Part shown: positions 15,906-24,093 of the stretch, in pieces
Layout: each line of letters begins with the position of its first letter
Position numbering within the stretch: position 1 is the stretch's first letter
Assembly: GCF_900103955.1 (NCBI RefSeq)
Contig: NZ_FNIL01000002.1
Coordinates: forward strand, 268,485 to 332,484
Reading direction: 5' to 3'
From: Alkalicoccus daliensis
Lineage (GTDB): Bacteria > Bacillota > Bacilli > Bacillales > Salisediminibacteriaceae
DNA: 64,000 nt
Translations under genes and position numbers: made by a program
Notes under the pieces: generated by a model
What the model saw: only the letters and a program-made list of their open reading frames with translations
Told to the model about the DNA's origin: nothing
Database searches by the model: none

Positions 15906-16460
15906 GTGAAGATTCTAATTATGATTTTTGCAGCATTACATTTTGTGAGTGGCTGCGCATCAAATGAAGATACTGTCGAATCTGAGGAATTGATCATTAA
16001 GGATGAGTGGAAGGCAGCATATGATGGGCAACCACTTAATATTGGAGTAATTGGGGAAAAACCAAGTAAAACCTTCGACAATATTACTTTTCACACAGCT
16101 GAACCTGAGTCATTGAAGCAAGAAGAATTTGATACGTATTTTATTACGGAGGAATATTTCGCAGATCTTTCAGAAGAAGATTGGAAACCTGTTTTTCTGA
16201 ATATTAATACTCCGGTATTTTTTATGAATATTGATGTTCAAGCATTTATATACAGGGTGGAAGAAATGCATTATGAAGAAGCGAGTCCTAAAGCAACAGA
16301 GCACTCTCAAGGTTTCGTGAGAATTGAAGATAATATAAGGTCTTGGGGCTACGGAGACCCAATGGAGTCAACTGATGTCAATGAGACGCCAGATTGGATA
16401 TTTAATTCAATTTTTAGAGACGTGGAAGAGCATTTACAGCAAGGAAATTCAAATAATTAA
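15906..16460 (+). CDS. Putative lipoprotein
   Basis: GTG 15906 follows GGAGAGGGGAAA. The signal peptide ends in Val-Ser-Gly-Cys (lipobox, Cys about 17). The mature part of about 168 residues is acidic with mixed alpha/beta structure; a Phe-Asp-Thr-Tyr-Phe-Ile-Thr strand and a Trp-containing C-terminus suggest a compact domain. Family unknown. Confidence 0.6.
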   Translation: MKILIMIFAALHFVSGCASNEDTVESEELIIKDEWKAAYDGQPLNIGVIGEKPSKTFDNITFHTAEPESLKQEEFDTYFITEEYFADLSEEDWKPVFLNINTPVFFMNIDVQAFIYRVEEMHYEEASPKATEHSQGFVRIEDNIRSWGYGDPMESTDVNETPDWIFNSIFRDVEEHLQQGNSNN

Positions 16461-16707
16461 TATTCAAATCTTCCTATTTCACGGGGGCATTGGCCGAAGA
16501 AGAAATGAATAATAAATACTAATAATAGTGCAATTTTGTAACTGGATCATTTTCGTTTACTAAAAATACAGGAGTATGCAATGCAGCAGGGAGTGTAATT
16601 TATTGTACATATTCGAGTTTTGCACTAGGAAACGGCGCGTGATCGTTTCATTAGTAAAAAACAGGGAATTCTGTAATCAATGAGAATGATAAGAGGAGGC
16701 GCTTTTT

Positions 16708-17430
16708 ATGAAGAAGATAGTTACCTGCACCGCTGCGGGGGCCATAACAGTGCTCATTGGATGCAGTAATAATCAGGAAGAGCCTGCGGAAAATACCACT
16801 GCCGAGACAGCCGAAGAGGCCGCGGACGCGCAGGAGGTTTTGCAAAATGCAATTACGCTTCTTGAAGAAAGAGAAGACTATTTTGAGCATCGGGTGCTGG
16901 AGCGAACAGAAGAAAGCGATGGAGAAGAAGTGACGGAAATCAGAGAAAGAAAAATTTGGTCCTATCCCCAGGAAGATGGCCACATTCTCGAGCGTATAGA
17001 AACATCATATGATGGAACAGCTGTCCGCTACGAAGTCAGTGTGGAAGGGGGAGAAAGCCAGGTGGTTTTTTCCGAAGATGGAGATACTGCCACTGTAATG
17101 CCTCAAGAATATAATCCAGTGCTGACGCAAAAGGACACGTTGGAGCATGCCCATGAGCGGGAAGCGTATACGCTTGCCGGCACGGAGGAAATTCAAGGGG
17201 GAGAAGCTTACCGCTTAACGTTAAATGAAGAGGAAGAGGGAATGGAAAACTACTGGTTTGATACAGAAACATACTACCTCGTGAAAAAGGAAGGGACCAG
17301 TGCGGAAGGAGAAGTTCTTCATGTCACGGATGAAATTATGGAATTTAACCTGGATCCGGAGTTTGAAGAAGAAATGTTTGAATTAGAAGAAGTGGTACCT
17401 GAAGAGATGGAAATTGAAAGAAGAAGCTAG
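16708..17430 (+). CDS. Acidic lipoprotein, LolA-like (DUF6612-like)
   Basis: ATG 16708 follows AAGAGGAGGCGC. The 240-residue precursor has a lipobox Leu-Ile-Gly-Cys (Cys about 19) and a Glu/Ala-rich linker. A strand-rich domain of about 190 residues ends Phe-Asn-Leu-Asp-Pro-Glu-Phe-Glu-Glu-Glu-Met-Phe-Glu-Leu, the same closing motif as 8889-9701. It is very acidic. It probably binds a lipophilic or peptide ligand outside the membrane, by analogy with the LolA fold only. Confidence 0.65.
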   Translation: MKKIVTCTAAGAITVLIGCSNNQEEPAENTTAETAEEAADAQEVLQNAITLLEEREDYFEHRVLERTEESDGEEVTEIRERKIWSYPQEDGHILERIETSYDGTAVRYEVSVEGGESQVVFSEDGDTATVMPQEYNPVLTQKDTLEHAHEREAYTLAGTEEIQGGEAYRLTLNEEEEGMENYWFDTETYYLVKKEGTSAEGEVLHVTDEIMEFNLDPEFEEEMFELEEVVPEEMEIERRS

Positions 17431-17465
17431 CAAATAAAACCAACATGTATATTGCCTGCGGATTC

Positions 17466-17826
17466 TTATCCTTTGATGAATCCAATGCAGCGGATTTCTT
17501 CTCCATGAACTACTGCAAAGTTAAATGCTGAGGAAACTTCCGGCAGATGCGTGGCAGCACCGTTTTGAAAATCTTCAATTTTCGTGGTTTGCAGTTCTAT
17601 TTCCTCATACTCCTCCGCCTAGCGTTAATTCGCGTTCCATAGCACCGGAAGTATTTTCAGCGTATTGGTAAATGATATCCTTCATTTAGAAAATATCTGC
17701 ATCAGGATTACTGGTGAGCACTTCTTCTGCCGTGGCGTACTTTGTTGCTTCTGGGTTGGAGGCAGCCGGATCATCTGCGCAGGCAGAAATTAAAAATACC
17801 ACAAATACAAACAGTATATATCGCAT
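17466..17826 (-). pseudogene. Dead third copy of the small lipoprotein family
   Basis: ATG 17826 follows AAGGAGGAATATT, and the signal peptide with Ile-Ser-Ala-Cys is intact. Just after Asp-Ala-Asp-Ile-Phe a TAA interrupts the frame (near 17686), then reading continues with Asp-Ile-Ile-Tyr-Gln-Tyr-Ala-Glu. About 25 codons later a frameshift is needed to reach the conserved end (Val-Val-His-Gly-Glu-Glu-Ile-Arg, Ile-Lys-Gly, TAA 17466). Two independent lesions make it a clear pseudogene of 13597-13998. Confidence 0.8.
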
Positions 17827-17926
17827 AATATTCCTCCTTTTCCTTCGTTCATTCCATGGAAATTTTTTTACCAACCTTTAAAGTTTAAAAGAGCCAATTA
17901 AAAAAATAAGTGAAGGGGCGCCCCGG

Positions 17927-18505
17927 ATGAAAACACTATTTTCTTTGTTTGTTTTATTATTACTTATATCAGCTTGTGGAACGGAATCTTCTAGTGGGAA
18001 CCAGGAACTGGAACAAATAATAAATGAAGAGCTCGGGATAGAGCCTTTCATTCCCGAATATGAACCTTATCCAATAGGAATAGCAACGATTAATTATCAT
18101 ACAGAAGTCGAAAACAGGGAAGCTGTGCAGGGAGAACCGAGCGGAGCAGGTGTGTCTTACTTAACATCTAAAGAGGAAGAATTAGATTTAGATGAAGATT
18201 TAAAGAATGAATGGGAAGATAAGCAGCGCAAAAAACTCATTTACGGTGATTTTTATCAAGATCCGGTTGTGATTGATCTCACTGTATATAAAGGCAGCGT
18301 GGGAAGCGTTAACGAGGCAGAAGTGGTAGAAATTGAAGGGCACGAAGTGCAGTATCAATACTTGGAAAGAGAACATAATGATTATGTGGTGTACGCAATG
18401 GATTTTGACAGTTTCGGTTATATGATTATTTATCATTTAGTAGACGGAAGGACAGAAGAGGATGCAACTGAATTTGTCAGCGATATTATTGTTAACAATA
18501 AATAG
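17927..18505 (+). CDS. Putative lipoprotein
   Basis: ATG 17927 lies 11 bases after AAGGGGCG, in a GC-rich leader. The 192-residue precursor has lipobox Ile-Ser-Ala-Cys (Cys about 17). The mature part begins with a Glu-rich helix followed by a beta domain with Thr-Val-Tyr-Lys-Gly-Ser and a Tyr-Met-Ile-Ile-Tyr strand near the end, resembling PsbP/DUF4367-like small domains in shape only. Function unknown. Confidence 0.6.
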   Translation: MKTLFSLFVLLLLISACGTESSSGNQELEQIINEELGIEPFIPEYEPYPIGIATINYHTEVENREAVQGEPSGAGVSYLTSKEEELDLDEDLKNEWEDKQRKKLIYGDFYQDPVVIDLTVYKGSVGSVNEAEVVEIEGHEVQYQYLEREHNDYVVYAMDFDSFGYMIIYHLVDGRTEEDATEFVSDIIVNNK

Positions 18506-18593
18506 AATGCAGCTCCAAAAAGTGCATGATCAAATTCAGTAAAAATTTTAACTAATCTAATTTAAGCGTTAGTGAAAGAAGCTATTTGTAATA

Positions 18594-18630
18594 AGTAAAA
18601 AGGACTTCTGTAACTGGAAGTCCTTTTACT
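18594..18630 (+). terminator. Strong terminator after the lipoprotein gene
   Basis: AGTAAAAAGGACTTC (18594-18608) pairs with GAAGTCCTTTTACT (18617-18630) with one bulged A; the downstream arm provides the T run. Confidence 0.75.
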
Positions 18631-18784
18631 ATATTTATAAATAACACTGCGCGGAATTTTTATAATGATGCAGATAGGGTTACTTTTTTACGTAGGAGCC
18701 CTGAAATTTACCAGGTCATCATAAACACTGCGGAAGTGCCGATATGACGGGATTTTTGAAAATAGTAGACAGTGTGTTTCTAAT

Positions 18785-19075
18785 TCAGCTTAAACGATCC
18801 TCAGCTGTCTTATAGATTTTTTCTTTATCACGTTTGCCGATGGCCACGATTTGAATCACTTGTATAGTACCTTTCACTTCTCTGAAAATGATCCGCAGAC
18901 CCATTTTTTTGTTTTTCAATTTGTTGCATTGTGTCAAATTGCCATGAAGGGATTGTCCAGCTTCCATGCCCCTCAACTTGATGCGGTCTAATACCTTATT
19001 AACAAAAATTTATTGAGCGCTATCAAGCTTTTCATAATCTTCCTTTGAATGTTGTGTCCATTCAAGCTGATACAT
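18785..19075 (-). pseudogene. RelE/YoeB-type toxin with an in-frame stop
   Basis: ATG 19075 starts just past the antitoxin stop. The first 21 codons (Met-Tyr-Gln-Leu-Glu-Trp-Thr) are followed by TAA at 19012-19010, after which the same frame continues open to TGA 18785. The continuation has the RelE-family pattern Arg-Gly-Met-Glu-Ala-Gly...Leu-Arg-Ile-Ile-Phe-Arg and Ile-Val-Ala-Ile-Gly-Lys-Arg. A single-base change explains the lesion. Normal length would be 96 residues. The neighbouring antitoxin is intact. Confidence 0.75.
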
Positions 19076-19078
19076 TCA

Positions 19079-19399
19079 TTATTCCCATCCGTCTTCTTCA
19101 TCAACTTCTGGATGCTCTTCTGCGATTGCTCCGCGAACTTCCGCATCTGAAAAAGTAGAGACATTTTCAGATAACAGTCGTTTTTCAGCCATCAAATCAG
19201 CCATTTGATCGTAAAGATCTTCTAGTTCCCTGTTTAAAGATTCATATTGTTTCTGAGTGAGCATAACTCCGGCAATCTTTTCACGATTAAAGACATACAC
19301 GCCGGCGGCTTCTTGGTCTGCCTTCTGAAAAGCTTTCATGGGAGAGCGTTTCACATCCGAAATCGAAGCTGTTGGGACCTCAAGTATTCTCATCACCAT
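19079..19399 (-). CDS. Phd/YefM-type antitoxin
   Basis: ATG 19399 follows AAAGGAGTGG. The 106-residue protein has the Phd/YefM N-terminal domain: Val-Pro-Thr-Ala-Ser-Ile-Ser-Asp-Val-Lys-Arg-Ser-Pro, then Val-Tyr-Val-Phe-Asn-Arg-Glu-Lys-Ile-Ala-Gly-Val and a helical Leu-Asn-Arg-Glu-Leu segment. The tail is acidic and should bind the toxin. The cognate toxin gene directly downstream is interrupted, so this is an orphan antitoxin. Confidence 0.8.
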   Translation of the reverse strand: MVMRILEVPTASISDVKRSPMKAFQKADQEAAGVYVFNREKIAGVMLTQKQYESLNRELEDLYDQMADLMAEKRLLSENVSTFSDAEVRGAIAEEHPEVDEEDGWE

Positions 19400-19770
19400 T
19401 TTAATCCACTCCTTTAGTTATATTTATTATTTCCCTTTTAAATAACTTTTAAAAGTTTTTTGATAATAATTTGAACGCCAAGTGTAGCAAAGTACACTAA
19501 ATGAATAAATATCTCGTATTTTTGAATGGTTTTCCGTGAGAGTTTAAATAGGCTCTTTGAACAATTAACAATATTTTCTAAGAAGATAGTGTATTATTTA
19601 TTATAAGCAGAGCTGTTAGCTGCAATGGGTGTTAGTCTAGATAAATTCGTGCTAGATTGAAAATATTCAACAAGAAAAGTAATGGTTCGTTGAAGAGAAA
19701 GAAGACGCTAATACCAATGTTTTCTATGAAACTAACTGTAATTATAAGCGATAGAAAAGAGGAATTTGCG
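19400..19770. other. Gap without a gene, divergent promoter region
   Basis: AT-rich region between the minus-strand antitoxin and the plus-strand DUF6366 gene. It must hold both promoters; I see no clear palindrome longer than the TTTTAAAAG-like repeats near 19430-19460. Confidence 0.3.
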
Positions 19771-19962
19771 ATGAATAATGATAAAGAAACGCCGGCACAG
19801 CGAAGAGAAAGAATGCGGCAGGAAGAGTTAAAAAATCCATCCAGCAGCATGCAGGGCAGCAATCTCGCTGATGTCACAGGGGGAATGGGCTGGAAAGGCT
19901 CGGGTCTGTTAATTTTACTGGTGATTATAGGATTTGTGATCTTCAGAGTATTTTTTAATTGA
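19771..19962 (+). CDS. DUF6366 family small membrane protein
   Basis: ATG 19771 lies 9 bases after AAAGAGGA. The 63-residue protein has the DUF6366 pattern: Glu-Thr-Pro-Ala-Gln-Arg-Arg-Glu-Arg-Met-Arg-Gln-Glu-Glu, then Gly-Gly-Met-Gly-Trp-Lys-Gly-Ser-Gly-Leu, and one C-terminal transmembrane helix (about 44-62). Longer in-frame starts upstream have no site. Function unknown. Confidence 0.75.
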   Translation: MNNDKETPAQRRERMRQEELKNPSSSMQGSNLADVTGGMGWKGSGLLILLVIIGFVIFRVFFN

Positions 19963-20120
19963 ACTTTTATTAATTGAAAGAGGAAGTCTTCCCAAAAACT
20001 TCTGCAGTGAACATAATATAACAATAACTTCCTTTTAAAAAACGAAATTTTTATAAACCCATTTTTGAAACAATATTTGGAAAAAAACGTTCTAAATTTT
20101 TAAAGAGGGGGAGTTGTATT

Positions 20121-20498
20121 GTGAATAAAATTGCAGCGAGCGTTTTTCTTGCAGGCTTCTTATTCTTGGCAGGCTGCGCGGGGGAATCACCCTCTGAAAG
20201 TAAGGAAAATGAAATGCAGTCTTCAGTACAGTGGGCGGACGTTTTGTATTGGAACGGTACTAAATACCACTATGATGAAGAAAAAACCGAAATAATTTCC
20301 CGAAAGGATACTGATCAGGAGCTCGGAGAAATTACTTTCAGCGTCATGTTCAGTGAAGAGGAAGATAACCCGGACTATTTATTGCAGGAAAATGAAGCAA
20401 CGATATTGAAAGAAGGTTCGAAATTTTATTCCATTGTTGGGGAAGACAGCAGCGAGTATTTGTATGCGGAAGAAAAAGTGTACAGGGGAGACGGTTAG
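20121..20498 (+). CDS. Small lipoprotein
   Basis: GTG 20121 follows GAGGGGGAG. The 125-residue precursor has lipobox Leu-Ala-Gly-Cys (Cys about 19). The mature domain of about 100 residues is acidic and beta-rich, with Trp-Asn-Gly-Thr-Lys-Tyr-His-Tyr and a closing Lys-Val-Tyr-Arg strand. Unknown family. A strong terminator follows at once. Confidence 0.65.
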   Translation: MNKIAASVFLAGFLFLAGCAGESPSESKENEMQSSVQWADVLYWNGTKYHYDEEKTEIISRKDTDQELGEITFSVMFSEEEDNPDYLLQENEATILKEGSKFYSIVGEDSSEYLYAEEKVYRGDG

Positions 20499-20505
20499 TC
20501 GAAAT

Positions 20506-20538
20506 AAGCCGAATTTCATTAACGAAATTCGGCTTTTT
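20506..20538 (+). terminator. Strong rho-independent terminator
   Basis: AAGCCGAATTTC (20506-20517) and GAAATTCGGCTT (20524-20535), a perfect 12-bp stem with a 6-base loop and T tail. Confidence 0.85.
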
Positions 20539-20578
20539 GAATGAGTGAAAACTCACAGGCACAATATGGAAAGCAGTA

Positions 20579-20686
20579 TTAATTTTTTCTGGAAAGCAGG
20601 CGAACAACAAACCAAATTACCCCAATCATGACCCCAAGAACAGTTAAAATCAAAATGATTCCTGGAATCCCTACACCGCTTAGCAT
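20579..20686 (-). CDS. 35-residue membrane microprotein with TatA-like start
   Basis: ATG 20686 follows GAGGAGGTGA at ideal spacing. The product is one hydrophobic helix with a short basic tail (Arg-Leu-Leu-Ser-Arg-Lys-Asn). Its first 13 residues (Leu-Ser-Gly-Val-Gly-Ile-Pro-Gly-Ile-Ile-Leu-Ile-Leu) resemble the N-terminus of Bacillus TatA. The Phe-Gly-Pro hinge and amphipathic helix of TatA are absent, so it is not a working TatA. Role unknown. Confidence 0.6.
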   Translation of the reverse strand: MLSGVGIPGIILILTVLGVMIGVIWFVVRLLSRKN

Positions 20687-20713
20687 GACGACTCACCTCC
20701 TCAATATTTAAAA

Positions 20714-21031
20714 TTATCTTTTAAATCGATTTCCAGTATTGGAGTAAACTATAGCAAAAAGAATAATACCTATAAATAAAATCAATCCAACGATAAATAA
20801 CCCCTGGTTGTTAAAAATATCACTGAAAGCCCACAATAAAAGGCTGAAGCTGATACCGTACATCATTTTCCCCATGAATTTAGCTAAAGCTGTCTTATCG
20901 TATTCATCCTTTTCACTGGCGGACATTGTATTAAATCCAGCGATTAAAAATGCTCCTTTTCCTTTAGACAGGAATACAGCGATGATAAAAAAAGTAATAA
21001 AACCTATCAGGTTAATAATTACTCCTGTCAA
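20714..21031 (-). CDS. DUF3784 family membrane protein
   Basis: TTG 21031 follows GGGGGAGA. The 105-residue protein has three hydrophobic helices (about 3-21, 57-72, 77-94). Between helices 1 and 2 lies the DUF3784 motif: Lys-Gly-Lys-Gly-Ala-Phe-Leu-Ile-Ala-Gly-Phe-Asn-Thr-Met-Ser, then Glu-Lys-Asp-Glu-Tyr-Asp, then Leu-Ala-Lys-Phe-Met-Gly. Function of the family is not established. Confidence 0.8.
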   Translation of the reverse strand: MTGVIINLIGFITFFIIAVFLSKGKGAFLIAGFNTMSASEKDEYDKTALAKFMGKMMYGISFSLLLWAFSDIFNNQGLFIVGLILFIGIILFAIVYSNTGNRFKR

Positions 21032-21167
21032 AACAATCTCCCCCGTATTTAAATTGTGTTATTAATTTCTAAAAAAGTCACATCTGAATATAAATAGATA
21101 CATACAGCTGGAGAGAGGATAATCCTACTAGCACTGTGTAAATAAAACCACCACTCCAAAGTTCACC

Positions 21168-21596
21168 TTAGTTGCCTGAAGTCGTTCCGAAACTAGTCTC
21201 TACTCCATTATTGTATAGTCTGATTACCTCGTATTCTTTATCAGGCTCCACTTCATAATAAACTTTGGTTTCAGCTTCCGCAGCATAATCAGCAGTAGTA
21301 TCAGTTTCATAAAATAATTGTAGAGTTTCTCCCTCGGATTTCGCTTCAAACGCCGTAAAAAAAGTTACGGCATCTCCTTTCTGCACATTATTACTATTTA
21401 AATAAACCAGCTTGGAATTTCTTTTCTCGTCATTATATAAGTGCACACCATTTTCCTCATCCATACTTTGAAAAAACTCCCGTGCCTCTTTCGGAAGTGC
21501 TCGTTCATTTTGTTCAGAGGAGGATAATGCACTTTCTGATGCGCATGCGCTTAACAACCAAACACTTATCACCATGGTTAAAAGTGATTTCTTCAA
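21168..21596 (-). CDS. Putative lipoprotein
   Basis: ATG 21596 has only a weak site upstream (GACGGGAGAAGC). The 142-residue precursor has lipobox Leu-Ser-Ala-Cys (Cys about 18), a Ser/Glu linker and a beta-rich domain of about 100 residues with Val-Tyr-Tyr-Glu-Val-Glu-Pro and a final Thr-Ser-Phe-Gly-Thr. Family unknown; one more member of the lipoprotein belt. Confidence 0.6.
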   Translation of the reverse strand: MKKSLLTMVISVWLLSACASESALSSSEQNERALPKEAREFFQSMDEENGVHLYNDEKRNSKLVYLNSNNVQKGDAVTFFTAFEAKSEGETLQLFYETDTTADYAAEAETKVYYEVEPDKEYEVIRLYNNGVETSFGTTSGN

Positions 21597-21704
21597 TTTT
21601 GCTTCTCCCGTCTCTTTATAAGCTATGCTGGATAATAAAATAATCTTCGTATACTAATTTATTTCGACACTTGGAAGTAAATTCCTTTTACTAGCTGCTT
21701 CATT

Positions 21705-22127
21705 TCAGTTCGCATACTTCTCTGGCAGCAGCTCCAGCACCCTGCATTTCACTATCTCATCTTTATAGGGAATAATGACGTTAATATTTTCTCCATAGTC
21801 ACTGATGAGCTCGCGGCACATACCGCACGGCGCAACGGTCCAGCAGGCATCAATATCCTCATGTGGATGCGGATGTGCTACCGCAACGATTGTTTCAAAT
21901 GTATGCTCTCCTTCAGAAATTGCTTTCCCAAGCGCGATCGCCTCGCCGCAGACAGCAATCCTTCCCACATTCGCTTCCAAATGCACCGCAGAAAAAATTT
22001 TACCCGAAACCGTCCGGACCGCAGCCCCGATATGGTGCTTTCCATATAGATAATTTTTTTCAATTACCTGGATCGCGACTTCTATCAGCTCGTTATCTTC
22101 TTTCGTTAAATCCAGTGTGTTCAGCAT
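21705..22127 (-). CDS. Cytidine deaminase-like protein
   Basis: A 140-residue protein with the zinc-dependent deaminase signature. His-Leu-Glu-Ala-Asn...Val-Cys-Gly-Glu-Ala-Ile-Ala (about 50-67) and Pro-Cys-Gly-Met-Cys-Arg-Glu (about 101-107) supply the Cys ligands and the catalytic Glu. The size fits cytidine or blasticidin-S-type deaminases, which deaminate free (deoxy)cytidine or cytosine nucleoside antibiotics. The exact substrate cannot be told from sequence. Start ATG 22127 follows GGAGGCAG. It shares a strand with the microprotein gene just upstream. Confidence 0.8.
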   Translation of the reverse strand: MLNTLDLTKEDNELIEVAIQVIEKNYLYGKHHIGAAVRTVSGKIFSAVHLEANVGRIAVCGEAIALGKAISEGEHTFETIVAVAHPHPHEDIDACWTVAPCGMCRELISDYGENINVIIPYKDEIVKCRVLELLPEKYAN

Positions 22128-22157
22128 AAGCTGCCTCCTGGAAAGCTAAATTTGTTG

Positions 22158-22262
22158 TTACATCATATTTGGTATGACTACATGGATAAATAAATAATAT
22201 CCCAGTGCACCGAGGGAGAGAAAAATAAGTAAGATCAGCCAGGGAAAAAATTTGGAATTCAT
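22158..22262 (-). CDS. 34-residue membrane microprotein
   Basis: ATG 22262 lies 9 bases after AAGGTGG. The product is a single hydrophobic helix (about 7-27), with Trp and Pro near the start, ending at TAA 22158, 31 bp before the deaminase gene on the same strand. No family known. Confidence 0.5.
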   Translation of the reverse strand: MNSKFFPWLILLIFLSLGALGYYLFIHVVIPNMM

Positions 22263-22502
22263 AGGGTATAACCACCTTATTCAGCAGTTCTGCTGATGAT
22301 AAAACGAAATGTCTTCTTTGCACCGTTACTTTATTATTACAAATTTTAACATAATTAGTTACTTCTTAGTGAATAATATTCTGTGAAAAGAGCAAGGTGT
22401 TAAAATATGCGTAGAAACAGGATATAATAGGGGCAGGATTTTCCATAAAATTTCATCTGAGAATACTGCAGGAAATTCAATGTGAAAAGGGGCGGTACAG
22501 CG

Positions 22503-23366
22503 ATGGAAAGAACTATCGGGAATTTTCAAACAGAGGGCATCACGATGGAGTATTCAGTTGCAGGCAGCGGAAAGCCGGTCCTCGTCATGCACGGCGGACA
22601 CTCGAATTACAAAGAAGCGTTTGGATATGAGGCCCTTCTGCAAAGTGGGTATTCCGTGATAACTCCTTCCAGGGCGGGATACGGAGAAACCTCCAAAGAA
22701 GCGGGGAAAAGTCTTGCTCTCGCATGTGAACATTATAAGAAGCTGCTCGATCATCTTCAAGTAGAAAGCGTGCATGTTATTGCCATGTCCGCCGGCGGGC
22801 CGAGCGGCATTTACTTCGCGGCTCATTATCCGGAATATGTTACTTCGCTCGTGTTGGAGTCTGCTGTGACTAAAGAATGGCTGACGCCAAAAGATAAGGA
22901 ATATAAAGCAGCACAGCTGATTTTCCGGCCGGGAACGGAAAAGATAACGTGGAAAATGATTTCTCTCTTAAACAATGTTTTCCCAAAGTTCATCTTCCGG
23001 CAGATGTTTTCTTCTTTCAGCAGTCTGTCCTTTAAAGAGGCACAGGAATTAATTGCACCAGAAGATATAGACGCGATAAAGAAAATGAACAACCGCCAGC
23101 GGTCCGGCGCAGGCTTTCTAATCGATCTGGCGCAGATAAAGGAACTGTCCGAGGAAGATCTCCAGACAGTCAGCGCTCCCACGCTGATTCTGCACAGCAG
23201 GCACGACAGCTCCGTTCCATTCGCTCATGCGCAGTACGCAGCAAGCACCATTCCTGACGCGGAATTACGATTACTCGATACGTGGGGCCACCTGATCTGG
23301 CTCGGAAAACATGGTGAAAAAACAGATGCGTATGTGGTGAATTTTCTGGACGAGCATTCAGGATAA
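22503..23366 (+). CDS. Alpha/beta hydrolase
   Basis: A 287-residue protein with the alpha/beta-hydrolase fold: His-Gly-Gly-His near residue 31 (oxyanion region), the nucleophile elbow Met-Ser-Ala-Gly-Gly (about 90-94), Asp in His-Ser-Arg-His-Asp (about 235) and catalytic His in Trp-Gly-His-Leu (about 262). Substrate unknown; likely a cytoplasmic esterase or lactonase-like enzyme. ATG 22503 follows AAAAGGGGCGG; a GTG at 22482 is in frame. GC content is clearly higher from here to about 27.9 kb than in the flanks. Confidence 0.8.
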   Translation: MERTIGNFQTEGITMEYSVAGSGKPVLVMHGGHSNYKEAFGYEALLQSGYSVITPSRAGYGETSKEAGKSLALACEHYKKLLDHLQVESVHVIAMSAGGPSGIYFAAHYPEYVTSLVLESAVTKEWLTPKDKEYKAAQLIFRPGTEKITWKMISLLNNVFPKFIFRQMFSSFSSLSFKEAQELIAPEDIDAIKKMNNRQRSGAGFLIDLAQIKELSEEDLQTVSAPTLILHSRHDSSVPFAHAQYAASTIPDAELRLLDTWGHLIWLGKHGEKTDAYVVNFLDEHSG

Positions 23367-23377
23367 ATTACAGTAAG

Positions 23378-23414
23378 AGACTGTTATCAAAGAAATGTGA
23401 TGGCAGTCTTTTTT
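23378..23414 (+). terminator. Terminator after the hydrolase gene
   Basis: AGACTG-TTATCA pairs with TGATGGCAGTCT (ending 23409), followed by a T run. Confidence 0.65.
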
Positions 23415-23538
23415 GGATGAAAAAAGTAGAGAACTGAAGCTTATATGGGAAATACCTGGATATATGGTATCCTTTACTTAAGAAAATTTGTCATTCCAGG
23501 ATACCGGAACGAGACAGCAAGCGAAAGGAAGGTGCTCA

Positions 23539-24021
23539 ATGGAAACTTTTATTTTTCACAAGCCGATCATTTCCTCCTATATTAAAATCGAAAGCTCCGA
23601 ACACAAATTCGAAAGCCGCCGGATCAAAAAGCAGGCAGCGCAGGTAAGCGAAGTGTCGTTTGAGCTTCATGAAAATCAAAAGCTTGCAAGCGTGATCGAG
23701 GATATGCCCACAGGGCCGGCACGTGTTTGGAATTTCTCCTATCAGGAGAGGCAGAACGCAGCCAGGCTCACTGCACCGAGTCCGTTCGCCGGCCTTTCTA
23801 CAAAAAAGAAAACGACACCAACCCTTCGGTACAACGGAGAAAACTTAAACATTCAGGAGCAGGAATTTATCACTGTGGAAAGAAATGGACAAATCATTGG
23901 TGAAAGCAGACTGCAAAGAAAGTTCCCCTTAAAAAAATATGAAATTAACATTGCAGAAGATATTTCTGAGGAACTGGCCTGTATATTATTATTGTTCTAT
24001 TCAGTGAGGTACTCGAGATAA
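23539..24021 (+). CDS. Hypothetical protein
   Basis: ATG 23539 follows AAAGGAAGGTG. The 160-residue product has no signal or membrane segment, is basic, and its central part includes Trp-Asn-Phe-Ser-Tyr-Gln. The C-terminal helix is hydrophobic (Ala-Cys-Ile-Leu-Leu-Leu-Phe-Tyr). It resembles no family I can name; by shape it could be a tubby-like or phospholipid-scramblase-like beta-barrel protein, but this is a guess. Confidence 0.55.
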   Translation: METFIFHKPIISSYIKIESSEHKFESRRIKKQAAQVSEVSFELHENQKLASVIEDMPTGPARVWNFSYQERQNAARLTAPSPFAGLSTKKKTTPTLRYNGENLNIQEQEFITVERNGQIIGESRLQRKFPLKKYEINIAEDISEELACILLLFYSVRYSR

Positions 24022-24093
24022 TATCTTCCGCTCCGAAGGGCATCCACTCATGATAAAATAAAATAGAAGATGAATACAGGGAGGGGCACAATA

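Noticed and set aside
20579..20686. tatA
   Set aside because: Only the first 13 residues resemble TatA; the Phe-Gly-Pro hinge and amphipathic helix are absent and no tatC is adjacent.
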